Below are positions 45,765 through 56,389 of a DNA stretch of 64,000 nt, piece by piece. The stretch spans positions 62,001-126,000 of the forward strand of contig NZ_WACG01000008.1 of assembly GCF_009193255.1 (NCBI RefSeq). Reading direction: 5' to 3'. The stretch comes from Arthrobacter koreensis. GTDB taxonomy: Bacteria > Actinomycetota > Actinomycetes > Actinomycetales > Micrococcaceae. Made by a program: the position numbers and the translations under genes. How positions within the stretch are numbered: the first letter of the stretch is position 1; every line of letters begins with the position of its first letter. The notes under the pieces are model-generated. The model saw only the letters and a list, made by a program, of their open reading frames with translations. It was not told where the DNA came from and did no database searches.

Positions 45765-46055
45765 ATGGCTGGCTTTTTCGTAGACAGCGACATTCTGGCG
45801 GCCCGAAGTGCCGAAGTCCGGGGGACCATCGAACGGCTGCAGGCAGACGTCAACGCCATGCAGGCGAGCCTGGTCTCGCTGGGCGAATCCTGGCAGGGCC
45901 AGGCTGCGGCAAACTTCCAGCTGCTCATCACGGACTGGAGGGCAACCCAGGCCCGCGTGGAGGAATCCCTGGCCAGCATCAACCAGGGGCTCGCCTACGC
46001 CTCGGCACAATACGCCGATACAGAGGCTGCGAATACGGCGCTCTTTATGCGCTAG
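45765..46055 (+). CDS. WXG100-family protein
   Basis: This 96-residue helical hairpin protein has ESWQGQAAANFQ with Trp43 in the turn, a W-x-G motif (WQG) and length normal for ESAT-6-like proteins. Export needs a type VII secretion system, but no EccC-type ATPase lies within this window. ATG at 45765 follows GGAGG six bases away. Whether it is exported cannot be told. Confidence 0.85.
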   Translation: MAGFFVDSDILAARSAEVRGTIERLQADVNAMQASLVSLGESWQGQAAANFQLLITDWRATQARVEESLASINQGLAYASAQYADTEAANTALFMR

Positions 46056-46184
46056 CCGGGCGCTGGCGCGGCGGGCCTCTTCGGACGCTGGTGCACCGGG
46101 TCAACTCAGAGGGCACTCGAGCCCTTGTGCAGGGCCCGCCCCGGGAGGAAGGCAGGACCGCTGCAGCACGTTCTGGACACAACG

Positions 46185-46218
46185 CAGGAGCGCGGCACCC
46201 GAAGGTACCGCGCTCCTG
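46185..46218. terminator. hairpin between WXG100 and groEL ends
   Basis: CAGGAGCGCGG (46185-46195) pairs with CCGCGCTCCTG (46208-46218). Inside, ACC/GGT close a CGAA loop, with one mismatch. It lies 42 bases past the groEL stop on the minus strand and can also end the plus-strand transcript. Confidence 0.7.
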
Positions 46219-46259
46219 TGCAGAGGCATGCAGCCGGGCGAACCGGCCGGGGATGGGGA

Positions 46260-48110
<1,851 letters not shown>

Positions 48111-48314
48111 CAGTCACGGCGGCCTGTGACCGGCACCGCGCCCCCTTCCTCATGGCCGGATTGGAAACCCTGCCCGATTCTGCGGGGCGGCAGCCCGGAA
48201 GGGCGCGCTCCAGCGTAGATTAGGATCAGCACGGCCGGTCACGCCTCGGCGGCACCACGGCACCGTGATCAGCAAGCGACGTGCTCAGCGAACGACGATG
48301 CCAAGGAGCAGGCC

Positions 48315-48878
48315 ATGGCGCCCAACCAGCCCCCGAACCATTCTTCTCCCCTCGACGGCGAGGCAGACGGGACCCGCGCGCCCGAAGCCCACGGTGCCAG
48401 CGCGGCTCCGCCCCCTTATGGCACGCCGCCGGGCGAGTACGCGTCCGAGGCCGGAACAGGTTCAGTTCCCGGGTCCTCCCAGCATCCCGGTTATCCCGCG
48501 GGCGGCTACCAGCAGGCCGGCAGCCAGAGTGGATACCAGCAGTACCAGCAGGGACCTCCGGCAGCGAACTACCAGCCCGGGTATTCCCAGGGCTATCAGC
48601 CCGGGTACCCGCATGGCTACCCTGCGGGTGCTCCTGCTCCATACGGATGGGTCGAGCCCAAGTCGCGGCTTGCTGCAGGCCTGCTGGGCATTTTCCTCGG
48701 CGGGCTCGGCATCCACCGGTTTTACCTCGGCTACACCACGCTGGGAATCGTGCAGCTCCTGGTAACCCTGTTCACGTTCGGCTTCGCCGCTATCTGGGGG
48801 TTCGTTGAAGGGATCATGATCCTGGCCGGAGCGCAGTCGTTCCGGACAGATGCCCGCGGAGTTCCGCTCCGGGAGTAA
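48315..48878 (+). CDS. TM2-domain membrane protein with proline/glycine/tyrosine-rich N-terminus
   Basis: This 187-residue protein has a disordered N-terminal half (residues 1-115), rich in P, G, Y and Q, with GYQPGY/GYPHGY-like repeats. The C-terminal TM2 domain (KSRLAAGLLGIFLGGLGIHR, FYLGYTTLGIVQLLVTL, WGFVEGIMIL) has two helices joined by a short turn. Function of the family is unknown. ATG at 48315 follows AAGGAG. It diverges from groEL. Confidence 0.9.
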   Translation: MAPNQPPNHSSPLDGEADGTRAPEAHGASAAPPPYGTPPGEYASEAGTGSVPGSSQHPGYPAGGYQQAGSQSGYQQYQQGPPAANYQPGYSQGYQPGYPHGYPAGAPAPYGWVEPKSRLAAGLLGIFLGGLGIHRFYLGYTTLGIVQLLVTLFTFGFAAIWGFVEGIMILAGAQSFRTDARGVPLRE

Positions 48879-48922
48879 GCGCCGCTCGCGAGCAGGCTCG
48901 GCATCCGCCAAGACCAGGCGAC

Positions 48923-48977
48923 TAGACAAAGCAGTGAGCCGGCACCCCGACGGGGTACCGGCTCACTGCTTTGTCTA
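48923..48977. terminator. bidirectional terminator between TM2 and cold-shock genes
   Basis: A 20-bp perfect outer stem (48923-48942 with 48958-48977) continues after one mismatch into five more pairs with a 3-base loop. It is the strongest stem of this region and lies between two convergent genes. Confidence 0.85.
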
Positions 48978-48999
48978 CCCGGTGTGTCCGGGCGTCCGC

Positions 49000-49203
49000 C
49001 TAGACGGTCCGGACATCCTCGGCCTGCGGGCCTTTTTGTCCTTCACCAATTTCAAACTCGACCCGCTGGCCCTCCTCCAGTGTCCGGTAGCCAGCGGACT
49101 GGATCGCGGACCAGTGGACGAAAACATCAGTTTGGGCTTCGTCAACGGTAATGAAGCCGTAGCCCTTTTCCCCGTTGAACCATTTGACGATCCCCTGCGC
49201 CAT
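49000..49203 (-). CDS. cold-shock protein CspA-type
   Basis: This 67-residue nucleic-acid-binding beta barrel has [19 protein letters not shown] with RNP1 and DVFVHWSAI with RNP2 (Trp replaces the usual Phe/Tyr neighbour). Length is exactly that of CspA proteins. I chose the second ATG (49203, MAQGIVKWF): AGGGGAG lies eight bases before it but only two before the ATG at 49209. The 5' leader up to about 49390 may fold, as in other csp mRNAs. Confidence 0.95.
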   Translation of the reverse strand: MAQGIVKWFNGEKGYGFITVDEAQTDVFVHWSAIQSAGYRTLEEGQRVEFEIGEGQKGPQAEDVRTV

Positions 49204-49388
49204 ACTCATTCTCCCCTTTTAGGTTCCGCTGCCGCGATGGTGTTCCACGGCAGCAGCCAGACCGGAACTGCAGGTGGTTTGCCTGCCCATCCCGTTCGGC
49301 TGGCCCTTACTTTAGCCAGCGCCCGGGTCTTCACCCACGGGGTCCGGGGATAGTTATCGAGTCTTAACTAAACGTCGCTGGCCCGGGG

Positions 49389-49991
49389 TTACTGGAAGCC
49401 GGGACCGGCCACAACGGTGACCAGGCTGAACTCGGGAGACTCGGTAATGGTCGCTATTCCCAGCAACTTTCCAAGCTCCTCGGCGTTTGCGCGCTGTGCT
49501 TCACCGTTGAAGAAGATCGCCGAGGTCTGCATCGGCATGCCTGCCCAGTTACCTACCTGCGCCGTCGTCCAGCCGTCCGCCCCGATCCGGGCGGAGATCC
49601 CGGCACCCAGCCCGGAGACGCCGCTCGCATTGAGCACGACCACCGGCTGTGTCCGGTCCGCCGCCGGTGCCTCCGGCGTCGGCTCCGGGGTGGGAGTCGG
49701 CGTCGGAGTAGCTGACGGAGTGGGTGAGGCGCTTGGGCTCGGGGACTGCGACGGTTCCGCGGCAGGTTCGCTGGATTCCGAAACTGCGGGGCTGGCGCTG
49801 CTGCCGGCACCGATACCCAGCCGCGGGAGCACGAAATACGCTGCCAGGCCCACCAGGAGGGCAAGGACACCCACCGTGATGATCAGGCCGATTCCGCTGG
49901 AGCGCGCCGGAATAAGCCGTTCACGGTGAACGCCTTGGCGGGTCGAGGTCTCCGGGACCTTGTCGAACTCATCCCTGGGGTATTGGCTCAT
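49389..49991 (-). CDS. LytR C-terminal domain protein
   Basis: This 200-residue anchored protein has a membrane segment at residues 34-56 (IGLIITVGVLALLVGLAA), a Pro/Thr/Ser spacer (about 70-110), and a C-terminal LytR_C domain (VVVLNASGVSGLGAGISARI, GWTTAQVGNW). The family is found beside or fused to LCP cell-wall ligases; no LCP domain is present here. ATG at 49991 is followed by a polar start. Confidence 0.85.
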   Translation of the reverse strand: MSQYPRDEFDKVPETSTRQGVHRERLIPARSSGIGLIITVGVLALLVGLAAYFVLPRLGIGAGSSASPAVSESSEPAAEPSQSPSPSASPTPSATPTPTPTPEPTPEAPAADRTQPVVVLNASGVSGLGAGISARIGADGWTTAQVGNWAGMPMQTSAIFFNGEAQRANAEELGKLLGIATITESPEFSLVTVVAGPGFQ

Positions 49992-50026
49992 GGCTGCGGT
50001 GTCTGTCCTTGTGTATGGGGAATGCC

Positions 50027-50416
50027 CTAGGCGTCGGTGCCCATGCGGCGGGCCGTACGCGCGCGCTGGCGTGTAGTACGCAGTCTACGCAGCCGCTTCA
50101 CCAGCATGGGATCGTGCGCAAGGGCTTCCTCGGTGTCAATCAGGGCGTTGAGGACCTGGTAATAGCTTGTGGCTGACATGCCAAAGAGATCGCGGATGGC
50201 TTGTTCCTTGGCCCCGGAGTACTTCCACCAGGAGCGCTCAAGTGCGAGCATCTGCTGGTCCCGCTCACTGAGGGGACTCTGGGGATCGACCACACCGTCG
50301 AGTGAAAACGCCTCGGCTCCGGCTGATCCTGCCAATCTGTTGTCCCCGTTTCCCGGTGCGCCCGGACTCGGCCGCTCGAGGGCACGGTCCAGGCAAGAGT
50401 CTGCTTCCTCAAGCAA
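50027..50416 (-). CDS. DUF3263 protein
   Basis: This protein of up to 129 residues has the conserved core LSERDQQMLALERSWWKYSG, AKEQAIRDLFGMSATSYYQV and LNALIDTEEALAHDPMLVKR, an actinobacterial DUF3263 domain with a helix-turn-helix-like pattern. Start is uncertain: TTG at 50414-50416 gives full length but has no ribosome site; a GTG near residue 42 would leave the core only. It lies 35 bases before the LytR_C gene start, same strand. Function unknown, possibly DNA-binding. Confidence 0.8.
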   Translation of the reverse strand: MLEEADSCLDRALERPSPGAPGNGDNRLAGSAGAEAFSLDGVVDPQSPLSERDQQMLALERSWWKYSGAKEQAIRDLFGMSATSYYQVLNALIDTEEALAHDPMLVKRLRRLRTTRQRARTARRMGTDA

Positions 50417-50501
50417 TCGTAAACCGGAATAACAGTGTTGTCATTCAGACGGCACCGCCCGCCGGCTGGGATCCTGTCCGTGCATCGCGGACACTTGAGG
50501 G

Positions 50502-51284
50502 GTGAACAGCAGCCATGAACCGGCCCTATTCGATCTCGCCAGCAATGGCACCGCCTCGCCCCAGGACCCGGTGCCCTTCGCCTCAGGCATCCCGCTGTCC
50601 AGCAGCATCGCCGGAGACTGGGCGGATCTCCTGGCGCCGGAGGCAGACCGGATCCACCGCATCGGCGATGAGCTCCAGCGCCGGATCAACGCCGGAGAGC
50701 ACGTCCTCCCCCCTCCCGGGCATATTCTCCGCGCGTTTACCCAGCCCGCCGAGCAGGTGAAGGTGCTGGTCATCGGACAGGACCCCTACCCCACCCCGGG
50801 CCACGCCGTCGGCCTGAGTTTCTCGGTGGATCCCGGGGTGCGCCCGCTGCCGCGTTCGCTGGTCAACATCTACAAGGAGCTGAAGGCTGACCTTGGCATT
50901 GAGCCCGCGCAGCACGGGGATCTCAGCGCGTGGGCCAACCAGGGCGTGCTGCTCCTGAACCGCGCGCTGAGCGTTACCGCCGGCCAGGCGAACTCCCATC
51001 GGAACCTGGGTTGGGAGCCGGTTACCGAACTCGCTGTCCGTTCCCTCGCGGCGCGGCGGCACCCGGACGGCTCCCCGCTTCCGCTGGTGGCCATCCTGTG
51101 GGGACGCCAGGCGCAGTCCCTGGCTCCCCTGCTGGGAGGATTGCCGCGGATTGAATCGGCACACCCCAGCCCGCTTTCGGCCTCCCGCGGTTTCTTTGGT
51201 TCCCGTCCGTTCAGCCGGGCCAACGAGCTCCTCGTGCAACAGGGAGCAACACCGGTGGACTGGAGATTGCCCGGGGTACGGTAG
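50502..51284 (+). CDS. ung: uracil-DNA glycosylase
   Basis: This 260-residue family 1 enzyme removes uracil from [23 protein letters not shown] has the catalytic Asp94, and [14 protein letters not shown] the His221 loop; [16 protein letters not shown] is the uracil pocket. E. coli-like GQDPYH becomes GQDPYP, normal in actinobacteria. The start is GTG at 50502, just after GAGG; an in-frame stop at 50496 rules out longer forms. Confidence 0.95.
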   Translation: MNSSHEPALFDLASNGTASPQDPVPFASGIPLSSSIAGDWADLLAPEADRIHRIGDELQRRINAGEHVLPPPGHILRAFTQPAEQVKVLVIGQDPYPTPGHAVGLSFSVDPGVRPLPRSLVNIYKELKADLGIEPAQHGDLSAWANQGVLLLNRALSVTAGQANSHRNLGWEPVTELAVRSLAARRHPDGSPLPLVAILWGRQAQSLAPLLGGLPRIESAHPSPLSASRGFFGSRPFSRANELLVQQGATPVDWRLPGVR

Positions 51285-51316
51285 AACAACCACCGCGTTC
51301 TAGGAGAAACACCGCT

Positions 51317-52162
51317 ATGCCTGATGCCCCCGCAACCCCGACGCCGGCACCCGCCCGGCGCGCCCGGCCCACGCACACCATGACCGTGCTGCGCCGCGAG
51401 CAGCTCTCGCCGCACATGGTGCGCATCGTGGCAGGCGGCCCAGGCTTTGACACCTTCACTCCGAGCAGCAGCACGGACGCGTACTGCAAGATCTGGTTTG
51501 GCCGCGACGGCAGGCCGCTGAACGGCACCGTTCCGCTTGAAGAGCTGCGTGAGCAAACCCCCCGGGAGGACTGGCCCGTTTCCCGGACCTACACCGTCCG
51601 GTGGGTCGACGTGGAGCGCCGTGAACTCGCCATGGACTTCGTCGTTCACGGCGACGAGGGGCTTGCCGGCCCATGGGCCGCCTCGGCCCAGCCCGGGGAT
51701 ATCCTCACCTTTGGCGGTCCCGGCGGCGGCTACGCCCCCGATCCCGAGGCTGACTGGTACCTCTTCGCCGCCGACGAGTCCGCGCTTCCAGCCACTGCCG
51801 CTGCCCTCGAGGCACTGCCTGACGACGCCGTGGGACACGCTTTCATCGAGGTCCAGGGTCCGCAGGACGAACTTCCGCTGAACTCTCCCAGGGGTGTTGT
51901 GGTGACGTGGCTCTACCGCGGTGCGGACCAGCCGGCGGGCCGGCTGCTGGTTGCGGCCCTGGACGCGCTGCCCTTCCATCCCGGAGCGGTCCAGGTCTTT
52001 GCCCATGGTGAGCGTGAGGCCATGAAGGGCCTGAGGGAAATATTCTTCACCCGGCATAAACTCGAACGCAGTGCCGTCTCGCTTTCCGGCTACTGGGCCG
52101 CGGGACGAACTGAGGACGCTTTCCAGGCCGAGAAACGAACTCCGATCGGCAAGATCCTCTAA
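51317..52162 (+). CDS. siderophore-interacting FAD/NAD(P)H flavoprotein
   Basis: This 281-residue protein of the SIP family (ViuB/YqjH-like) reduces ferric siderophores in the cytoplasm. The FAD domain has RTYTVRWVDVERRELAMDFV and GPWAASAQPGDILTFGGPGG; the NAD(P)H part has WYLFAADESALPATAAALEA and the C-terminal SGYWAAGRTEDAFQAEK. Related to iron supply and so a candidate target of the IdeR-type repressor. ATG at 51317 follows AGGAGAAA-type purines. It lies 32 bases after ung. Confidence 0.93.
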   Translation: MPDAPATPTPAPARRARPTHTMTVLRREQLSPHMVRIVAGGPGFDTFTPSSSTDAYCKIWFGRDGRPLNGTVPLEELREQTPREDWPVSRTYTVRWVDVERRELAMDFVVHGDEGLAGPWAASAQPGDILTFGGPGGGYAPDPEADWYLFAADESALPATAAALEALPDDAVGHAFIEVQGPQDELPLNSPRGVVVTWLYRGADQPAGRLLVAALDALPFHPGAVQVFAHGEREAMKGLREIFFTRHKLERSAVSLSGYWAAGRTEDAFQAEKRTPIGKIL

Positions 52163-52177
52163 CCCGGCCGCCGTCGA

Positions 52178-54007
52178 TCAGCGGCGGCGGTTGCGGCGGT
52201 CGTTGCCGTTCAGGTTCCGGGTCAGCGGCCGGGCCAGGTTGTCACCGAAGACGACGCCGCCGGCGATCGCGAGGATGACAGTCAGCGCGTTGAACAGGCC
52301 AATGACCCCTGCGGAGATGTCATCCAGCCCAATGCTCAGCCCGTACATCGAGCGGAAGATGCTCAGCCCGGGGAAGAGGAACAAAATTGCGGGGACGGCC
52401 ACCACCAGCTGCGGTGCGCCCATCCGCAGGGCAACTATCCTCGAGGCCATGCCAATGACGATCGCGGCGATGGCCGGCGTCAGCCGCGGACCGACTCCAG
52501 CTGCCTCGGAGGCCACCGAGACCAGGAATCCGCCCACCCCGATGAGCACCGTGGGCAGCACCAGGTTCGCCGGTGACTGCTCGGTAATGCTGATAGTTGC
52601 CAGCGCGACGGCCAGCACCAGCAGGACGACGGCAAAGGGATAGGGTGAGGAGCCTCCCGTAGTCACCTCCAGCCGCGGCATTCCCACCAGCGCTCCGGCT
52701 ACCAGCGCAACGGCGATGCCTGCCACGATCGCGCCGAAGGTCAGGAACGCCGAGAGGAAACGGCCGGCAGCTGTCACCGGGAAGCCGTTGATCGCATCCT
52801 GCACCGCAGAGACCAGGCGCCCGGTGGGCAGCAGCAGCAGTATCCCTCCGGCCACGACGATGCCGGGTGCTATGTCCAGGTCCGCCACATCCGTGGCGTC
52901 CAGCCACCAGAAAAGCATGGCCAGCGCCGTGACCAGGAATCCGCTGGCAGCCGTGGTGAAGAAGTCCGGAACGCGCCAGCGTCCCAGGACCCGCTGCAGC
53001 AGGCTGACCAGGATGGTGCTCACGAATCCGACGACGGATCCAAGCGGGCTCCCCCCAATGAACGCCACGATTGCAGCGGCGAAGAGGCCGGCTGAAAAGG
53101 TAACCGCCCAGCGGGGAAAGGGCTTGGGCTGATGCACGATCGAGTTGAGCTGCTGGGAGGCCTCGGCACGGGATACGTTGCCGTCCACGATGTCCGTGAC
53201 CAGCCTGTGCACCAGTGCCAGTCCTGCATAGTTGTTGGTCCAGGACCGGACCACCCGCATCACGGTGATGGGAGTCTGGTCCTTTGGAGAGTAATTGAGC
53301 AGGACGGACTGGTTGGTGATGTCCACCTCAATGTTTTCAAGCCCGTACGCAGCAGTGACCGCGATCATTGCCGTTTCAACCTCAAGCGCACCGGCCCCGT
53401 AACGGAACATTGTCTCGGCCATGCCCAAAGCCAGGTCGAGCGTCTTGCGGGCACTGGCATCCGGTCCGCCGGAACGGACCCGGGGATTGGCGTACGGGCT
53501 GCCAGCCAGGCGTTCGACAATGGACATGGCCTGGGTGGGCGGAGTCTCACCCTGCACCAGGCGCTTGAGCACCCGCCGCGCTGCGGCGGACGAGGAATCC
53601 GCCCGCTGGGCCGATGAGGGACTGTGCTGCCGCGGGGTCGTCTTCCGGGCACGCGGTTTGGCCGGGCGGGGAGCCGTGCCCGGAGCCGGGCGTCCGGGCT
53701 GGCCGGCCGCAGCGGCTTTGCGGGCAGCGGCTGCCTTGCTGCCCTTGGGCATGCGCGGGACCGAGGACGTGGCCGGCGGAGGCTTCGGCTTGGTGCTCCG
53801 CAGGCCACCCGGTCCGGGAACGGCGGGAAGCGCGTCGGCCGGAGTCTCAACCCCCGGCGCTTCATGGACCGGGGCAGGCCCGGTGCGCGGATGCCCCTCA
53901 GTGCCGTCCGGGCGCCCAGGCACCTTGATGATGGGAAGAAGGCCGGCCACGGGCTCCGGTGTTGGCGCAGGCCCGCGGCGGTCGTCGTCGTTGTCCACGG
54001 TGTCCAC
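52178..54007 (-). CDS. threonine/serine exporter family (ThrE) protein
   Basis: This 609-residue membrane protein has a disordered Pro/Ala/Arg-rich N-terminus to about residue 165, then ThrE domain 1 (LDLALGMAETMFRYGAGALE, with ten or so helices through the protein) and ThrE domain 2 from about 450. Corynebacterium ThrE exports threonine and serine. The GTG at 54007 or the one at 53998, which follows GGGGTGG, may be the start. It lies 25 bases from the FemX-like gene stop. Confidence 0.88.
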   Translation of the reverse strand: MDTVDNDDDRRGPAPTPEPVAGLLPIIKVPGRPDGTEGHPRTGPAPVHEAPGVETPADALPAVPGPGGLRSTKPKPPPATSSVPRMPKGSKAAAARKAAAAGQPGRPAPGTAPRPAKPRARKTTPRQHSPSSAQRADSSSAAARRVLKRLVQGETPPTQAMSIVERLAGSPYANPRVRSGGPDASARKTLDLALGMAETMFRYGAGALEVETAMIAVTAAYGLENIEVDITNQSVLLNYSPKDQTPITVMRVVRSWTNNYAGLALVHRLVTDIVDGNVSRAEASQQLNSIVHQPKPFPRWAVTFSAGLFAAAIVAFIGGSPLGSVVGFVSTILVSLLQRVLGRWRVPDFFTTAASGFLVTALAMLFWWLDATDVADLDIAPGIVVAGGILLLLPTGRLVSAVQDAINGFPVTAAGRFLSAFLTFGAIVAGIAVALVAGALVGMPRLEVTTGGSSPYPFAVVLLVLAVALATISITEQSPANLVLPTVLIGVGGFLVSVASEAAGVGPRLTPAIAAIVIGMASRIVALRMGAPQLVVAVPAILFLFPGLSIFRSMYGLSIGLDDISAGVIGLFNALTVILAIAGGVVFGDNLARPLTRNLNGNDRRNRRR

Positions 54008-54032
54008 CCCTGCTTCGCTGCTGGTAGTCGGT

Positions 54033-55109
54033 TTAGTAGAACGGCTGGTGGTGGCGCCGCCAGTAGACCTGGCGCGTCACGCGTTCTCCTATGGTGTTCC
54101 AGATCCGGTAGCGGAGCGGATCCAGCACCACGTCCCAGCAGCCGGTGAAATCGGTGACGGTCTTGGAAAAACTGGTCTTGAACAGGCCCAGGCCGTGGTG
54201 CGGGTGTTCCTTGTTCTTCAGTTCGCTGCTGGGCGGAGTGCCGCAGAAATCGTATTCCTCAATGCCGAAGTCTTCCTTGAGCTCCGTGAGGGCGGTCCAC
54301 TGCACCAGGTGGGAATCCCCGTACTGGCTTCGGCGCGGCTTGGATCCGCCGTCCTTGTAGGTTCCCTTTTTCCCGTAGGCGATCACGAACGCGCCCACGT
54401 TGGGTTCGCCGTTCTCGTCGAAGGCAAAGTAGAACCGGCCCTGGCCGGCGTCCACGAAGTTGGACCAGAAGCGGTGGTAGTACTCGTAGGAGCGCATCCG
54501 GGCGTCTGAGCGGTCTTCAATGTGGCTCATGAGTTTGTACATGGTCCGCATGTTTTCCTCGGTGGCCTCCACGCGGCGCACGTCGGCACCTTCGCGGATG
54601 GCCCGGCGCACGGCGTTGCGGGCACGCGAGGAAATATTCTTGAGGATCTGCTCGGTGTCCGGCGTGGTGTCCAGCAGCGCGGTTGAATCGTTGGGCTGCA
54701 GGTTGAACGTCTTCACGAATCCGGCGGAGGTGAACAGGTCCCGGACGTCGTCGCCGTCCACAATGTCCGGCTCGACCTTCAGAGCGAAGACGCGGCGGCC
54801 GGTTTGCTTCGCGAACCTGCCCAGTGCCTGCGCCATTGCCGGAACGTCCTCCGGCACGGCTGCGTCGGGACCCTTGATCAGGTACCAGAGGCTGCCCAGC
54901 AGCGGGACCTTCTTCTCGATCACCAGGTTGTAGGAGGTGTAGTCCGGGCAGCTGAAGACCACCTGGATCGGGTTCCAGCCGTGATGGGACTTGACCTCAG
55001 CGTAGGCAGCGGACTGCAGTACGTTGCCGCCGTTGGGGTTGGACTGGACCAGCTTGTCCCAGTCCGCAACCTCGTCAGCGGTGGCCAGGCGTGCACTAAA
55101 GTCTCGCAA
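54033..55109 (-). CDS. FemX-like aminoacyltransferase (peptidoglycan bridge)
   Basis: This 358-residue GNAT-fold protein of the FemABX family transfers amino acids from tRNA to the lipid-linked stem peptide. SAAYAEVKSHHGWNPIQVVF, the central GRRVFALKVEPDI and AIREGADVRRVEATEENM are typical, and FYFAFDENGEPNVGAFVIAYG opens the second acyltransferase half. It could build the interpeptide bridge, which varies among arthrobacters. Start TTG at 55107-55109 has GAGGA upstream. No Walker or membrane motif. Confidence 0.88.
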   Translation of the reverse strand: MRDFSARLATADEVADWDKLVQSNPNGGNVLQSAAYAEVKSHHGWNPIQVVFSCPDYTSYNLVIEKKVPLLGSLWYLIKGPDAAVPEDVPAMAQALGRFAKQTGRRVFALKVEPDIVDGDDVRDLFTSAGFVKTFNLQPNDSTALLDTTPDTEQILKNISSRARNAVRRAIREGADVRRVEATEENMRTMYKLMSHIEDRSDARMRSYEYYHRFWSNFVDAGQGRFYFAFDENGEPNVGAFVIAYGKKGTYKDGGSKPRRSQYGDSHLVQWTALTELKEDFGIEEYDFCGTPPSSELKNKEHPHHGLGLFKTSFSKTVTDFTGCWDVVLDPLRYRIWNTIGERVTRQVYWRRHHQPFY

Positions 55110-55327
55110 AATTCCTCAACTAGTCCTCGTTGGTGGATCATTCTTCCGCCCCCGCACGGAGCACCGGCTCCGGGCCGTTTCCAAGTCTATCCGCCGGGTG
55201 CCCGCACCCTGAACGGACACCTCCCGGCGTGCCGGGGAACGGCGGGGACGCGCGGCAGGGGAATAGTCCGCCTCCAGGCGCGGTTGTGCGCAACAATAGA
55301 TGCATACGCATATGTACGAGGACGAAG

Positions 55328-56389
55328 GTGGCGGCAGTGGCACAGCAGATTGAACTGGGACTGGACACGTTTGGAGACGTGACGCAGGGCGGGGACGGAA
55401 CCAATTTGCCCATGCCTGAGGTCATCCGCAACGTGGTGGCCGAAGCCGTGCTGGCGGATTCCGTGGGACTGGACTTCATCGGAATCGGCGAACACCACCG
55501 GGACGACTACGCGGTGTCCTCGCCGGAAACCGTGCTGGCCGCGATTGCCGGCCAGACCAGCCGGATCCGGCTTGGCTCCGCAGTGACGGTTCTCTCCTCT
55601 GACGATCCAATCCGGGTCTACGAGCGTTTCGCCACGCTGGACGCAGTTTCAAGCGGCCGGGCAGAGGTCATTCTTGGCCGTGGTTCCTTCACGGAGTCCT
55701 TCCCGCTGTTCGGCTTTGAGCTCTCCGACTACGAAGTGCTTTTCGAGGAGAAGCTGGACCTGTTTACCCGGCTGCTGAGCGAGGAGCCCGTCACCTGGGA
55801 GGGCAGCATCCGCCCGCCGCTGCGCAACGTCCAGGTTTACCCGCCCACGCAGGGCGGCCATATTCCCACCTGGATCGCCGTCGGCGGCACCCCGCAGTCG
55901 GTGGTACGGGCCGCGCACTACGAACTGCCGCTGATGCTTGCCATCATCGGCGGCGAACCGGCGCGGTTCACCCCGTTCGTTTCCCTGTACAAGCGCGCCC
56001 TGAAGGAATTCGGCAAGCCCGCGCTGCCTATCGGCGCGCACTCCCCCGGCTACGTCGCAGCCACCGACCAGCAGGCGCTGGATGAAGCCTGGCCGCACTA
56101 CGCCCAGATGCAGAACCGCATTGGCCGCGAGCGCGGCTGGCCGCCCGTCACCCGCAGCGAGTACGAGGCCGGTGCCGGCCCCGAAGGCGCCCTCTTCATC
56201 GGCTCCCCGGAAACGGTCGCGGACAAAATCATCCGGACAGCCCGCACCCTGGACCTGTCCCGCTTCGATCTGAAGTACAGCCTGGGCACCCTGCCGCACG
56301 AGAACCTGATGAGGTGCATCGAGCTCTACGGCACCGAAGTGGCTCCGGCCGTCCGCGCTGCCCTCGCCGCAGACGCAGAGCAGGTCTAG
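55328..56389 (+). CDS. LLM-class flavin-dependent oxidoreductase
   Basis: This 353-residue luciferase-like TIM barrel uses FMN or F420. DFIGIGEHHRDDYAVSSPET, RIRLGSAVTVLSSDDPIRVY and AEVILGRGSFTESFPLFG are family segments. GTG at 55328 has GAGGA five bases upstream; another GTG three codons on is too far away. The substrate is unknown. Confidence 0.9.
   Translation: MAAVAQQIELGLDTFGDVTQGGDGTNLPMPEVIRNVVAEAVLADSVGLDFIGIGEHHRDDYAVSSPETVLAAIAGQTSRIRLGSAVTVLSSDDPIRVYERFATLDAVSSGRAEVILGRGSFTESFPLFGFELSDYEVLFEEKLDLFTRLLSEEPVTWEGSIRPPLRNVQVYPPTQGGHIPTWIAVGGTPQSVVRAAHYELPLMLAIIGGEPARFTPFVSLYKRALKEFGKPALPIGAHSPGYVAATDQQALDEAWPHYAQMQNRIGRERGWPPVTRSEYEAGAGPEGALFIGSPETVADKIIRTARTLDLSRFDLKYSLGTLPHENLMRCIELYGTEVAPAVRAALAADAEQV

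Noticed and set aside
43371-46010. An 879-codon open frame on the minus strand opposite the two-component genes
   Set aside because: Composition follows the antisense of the kinase and regulator; Gly/His/Gln-rich without domains. Rejected as a shadow frame.
45765-46055. WXG100 gene as part of a type VII secretion cluster
   Set aside because: No EccB, EccC, EccD or mycosin gene occurs within the window; only the single small protein is present.
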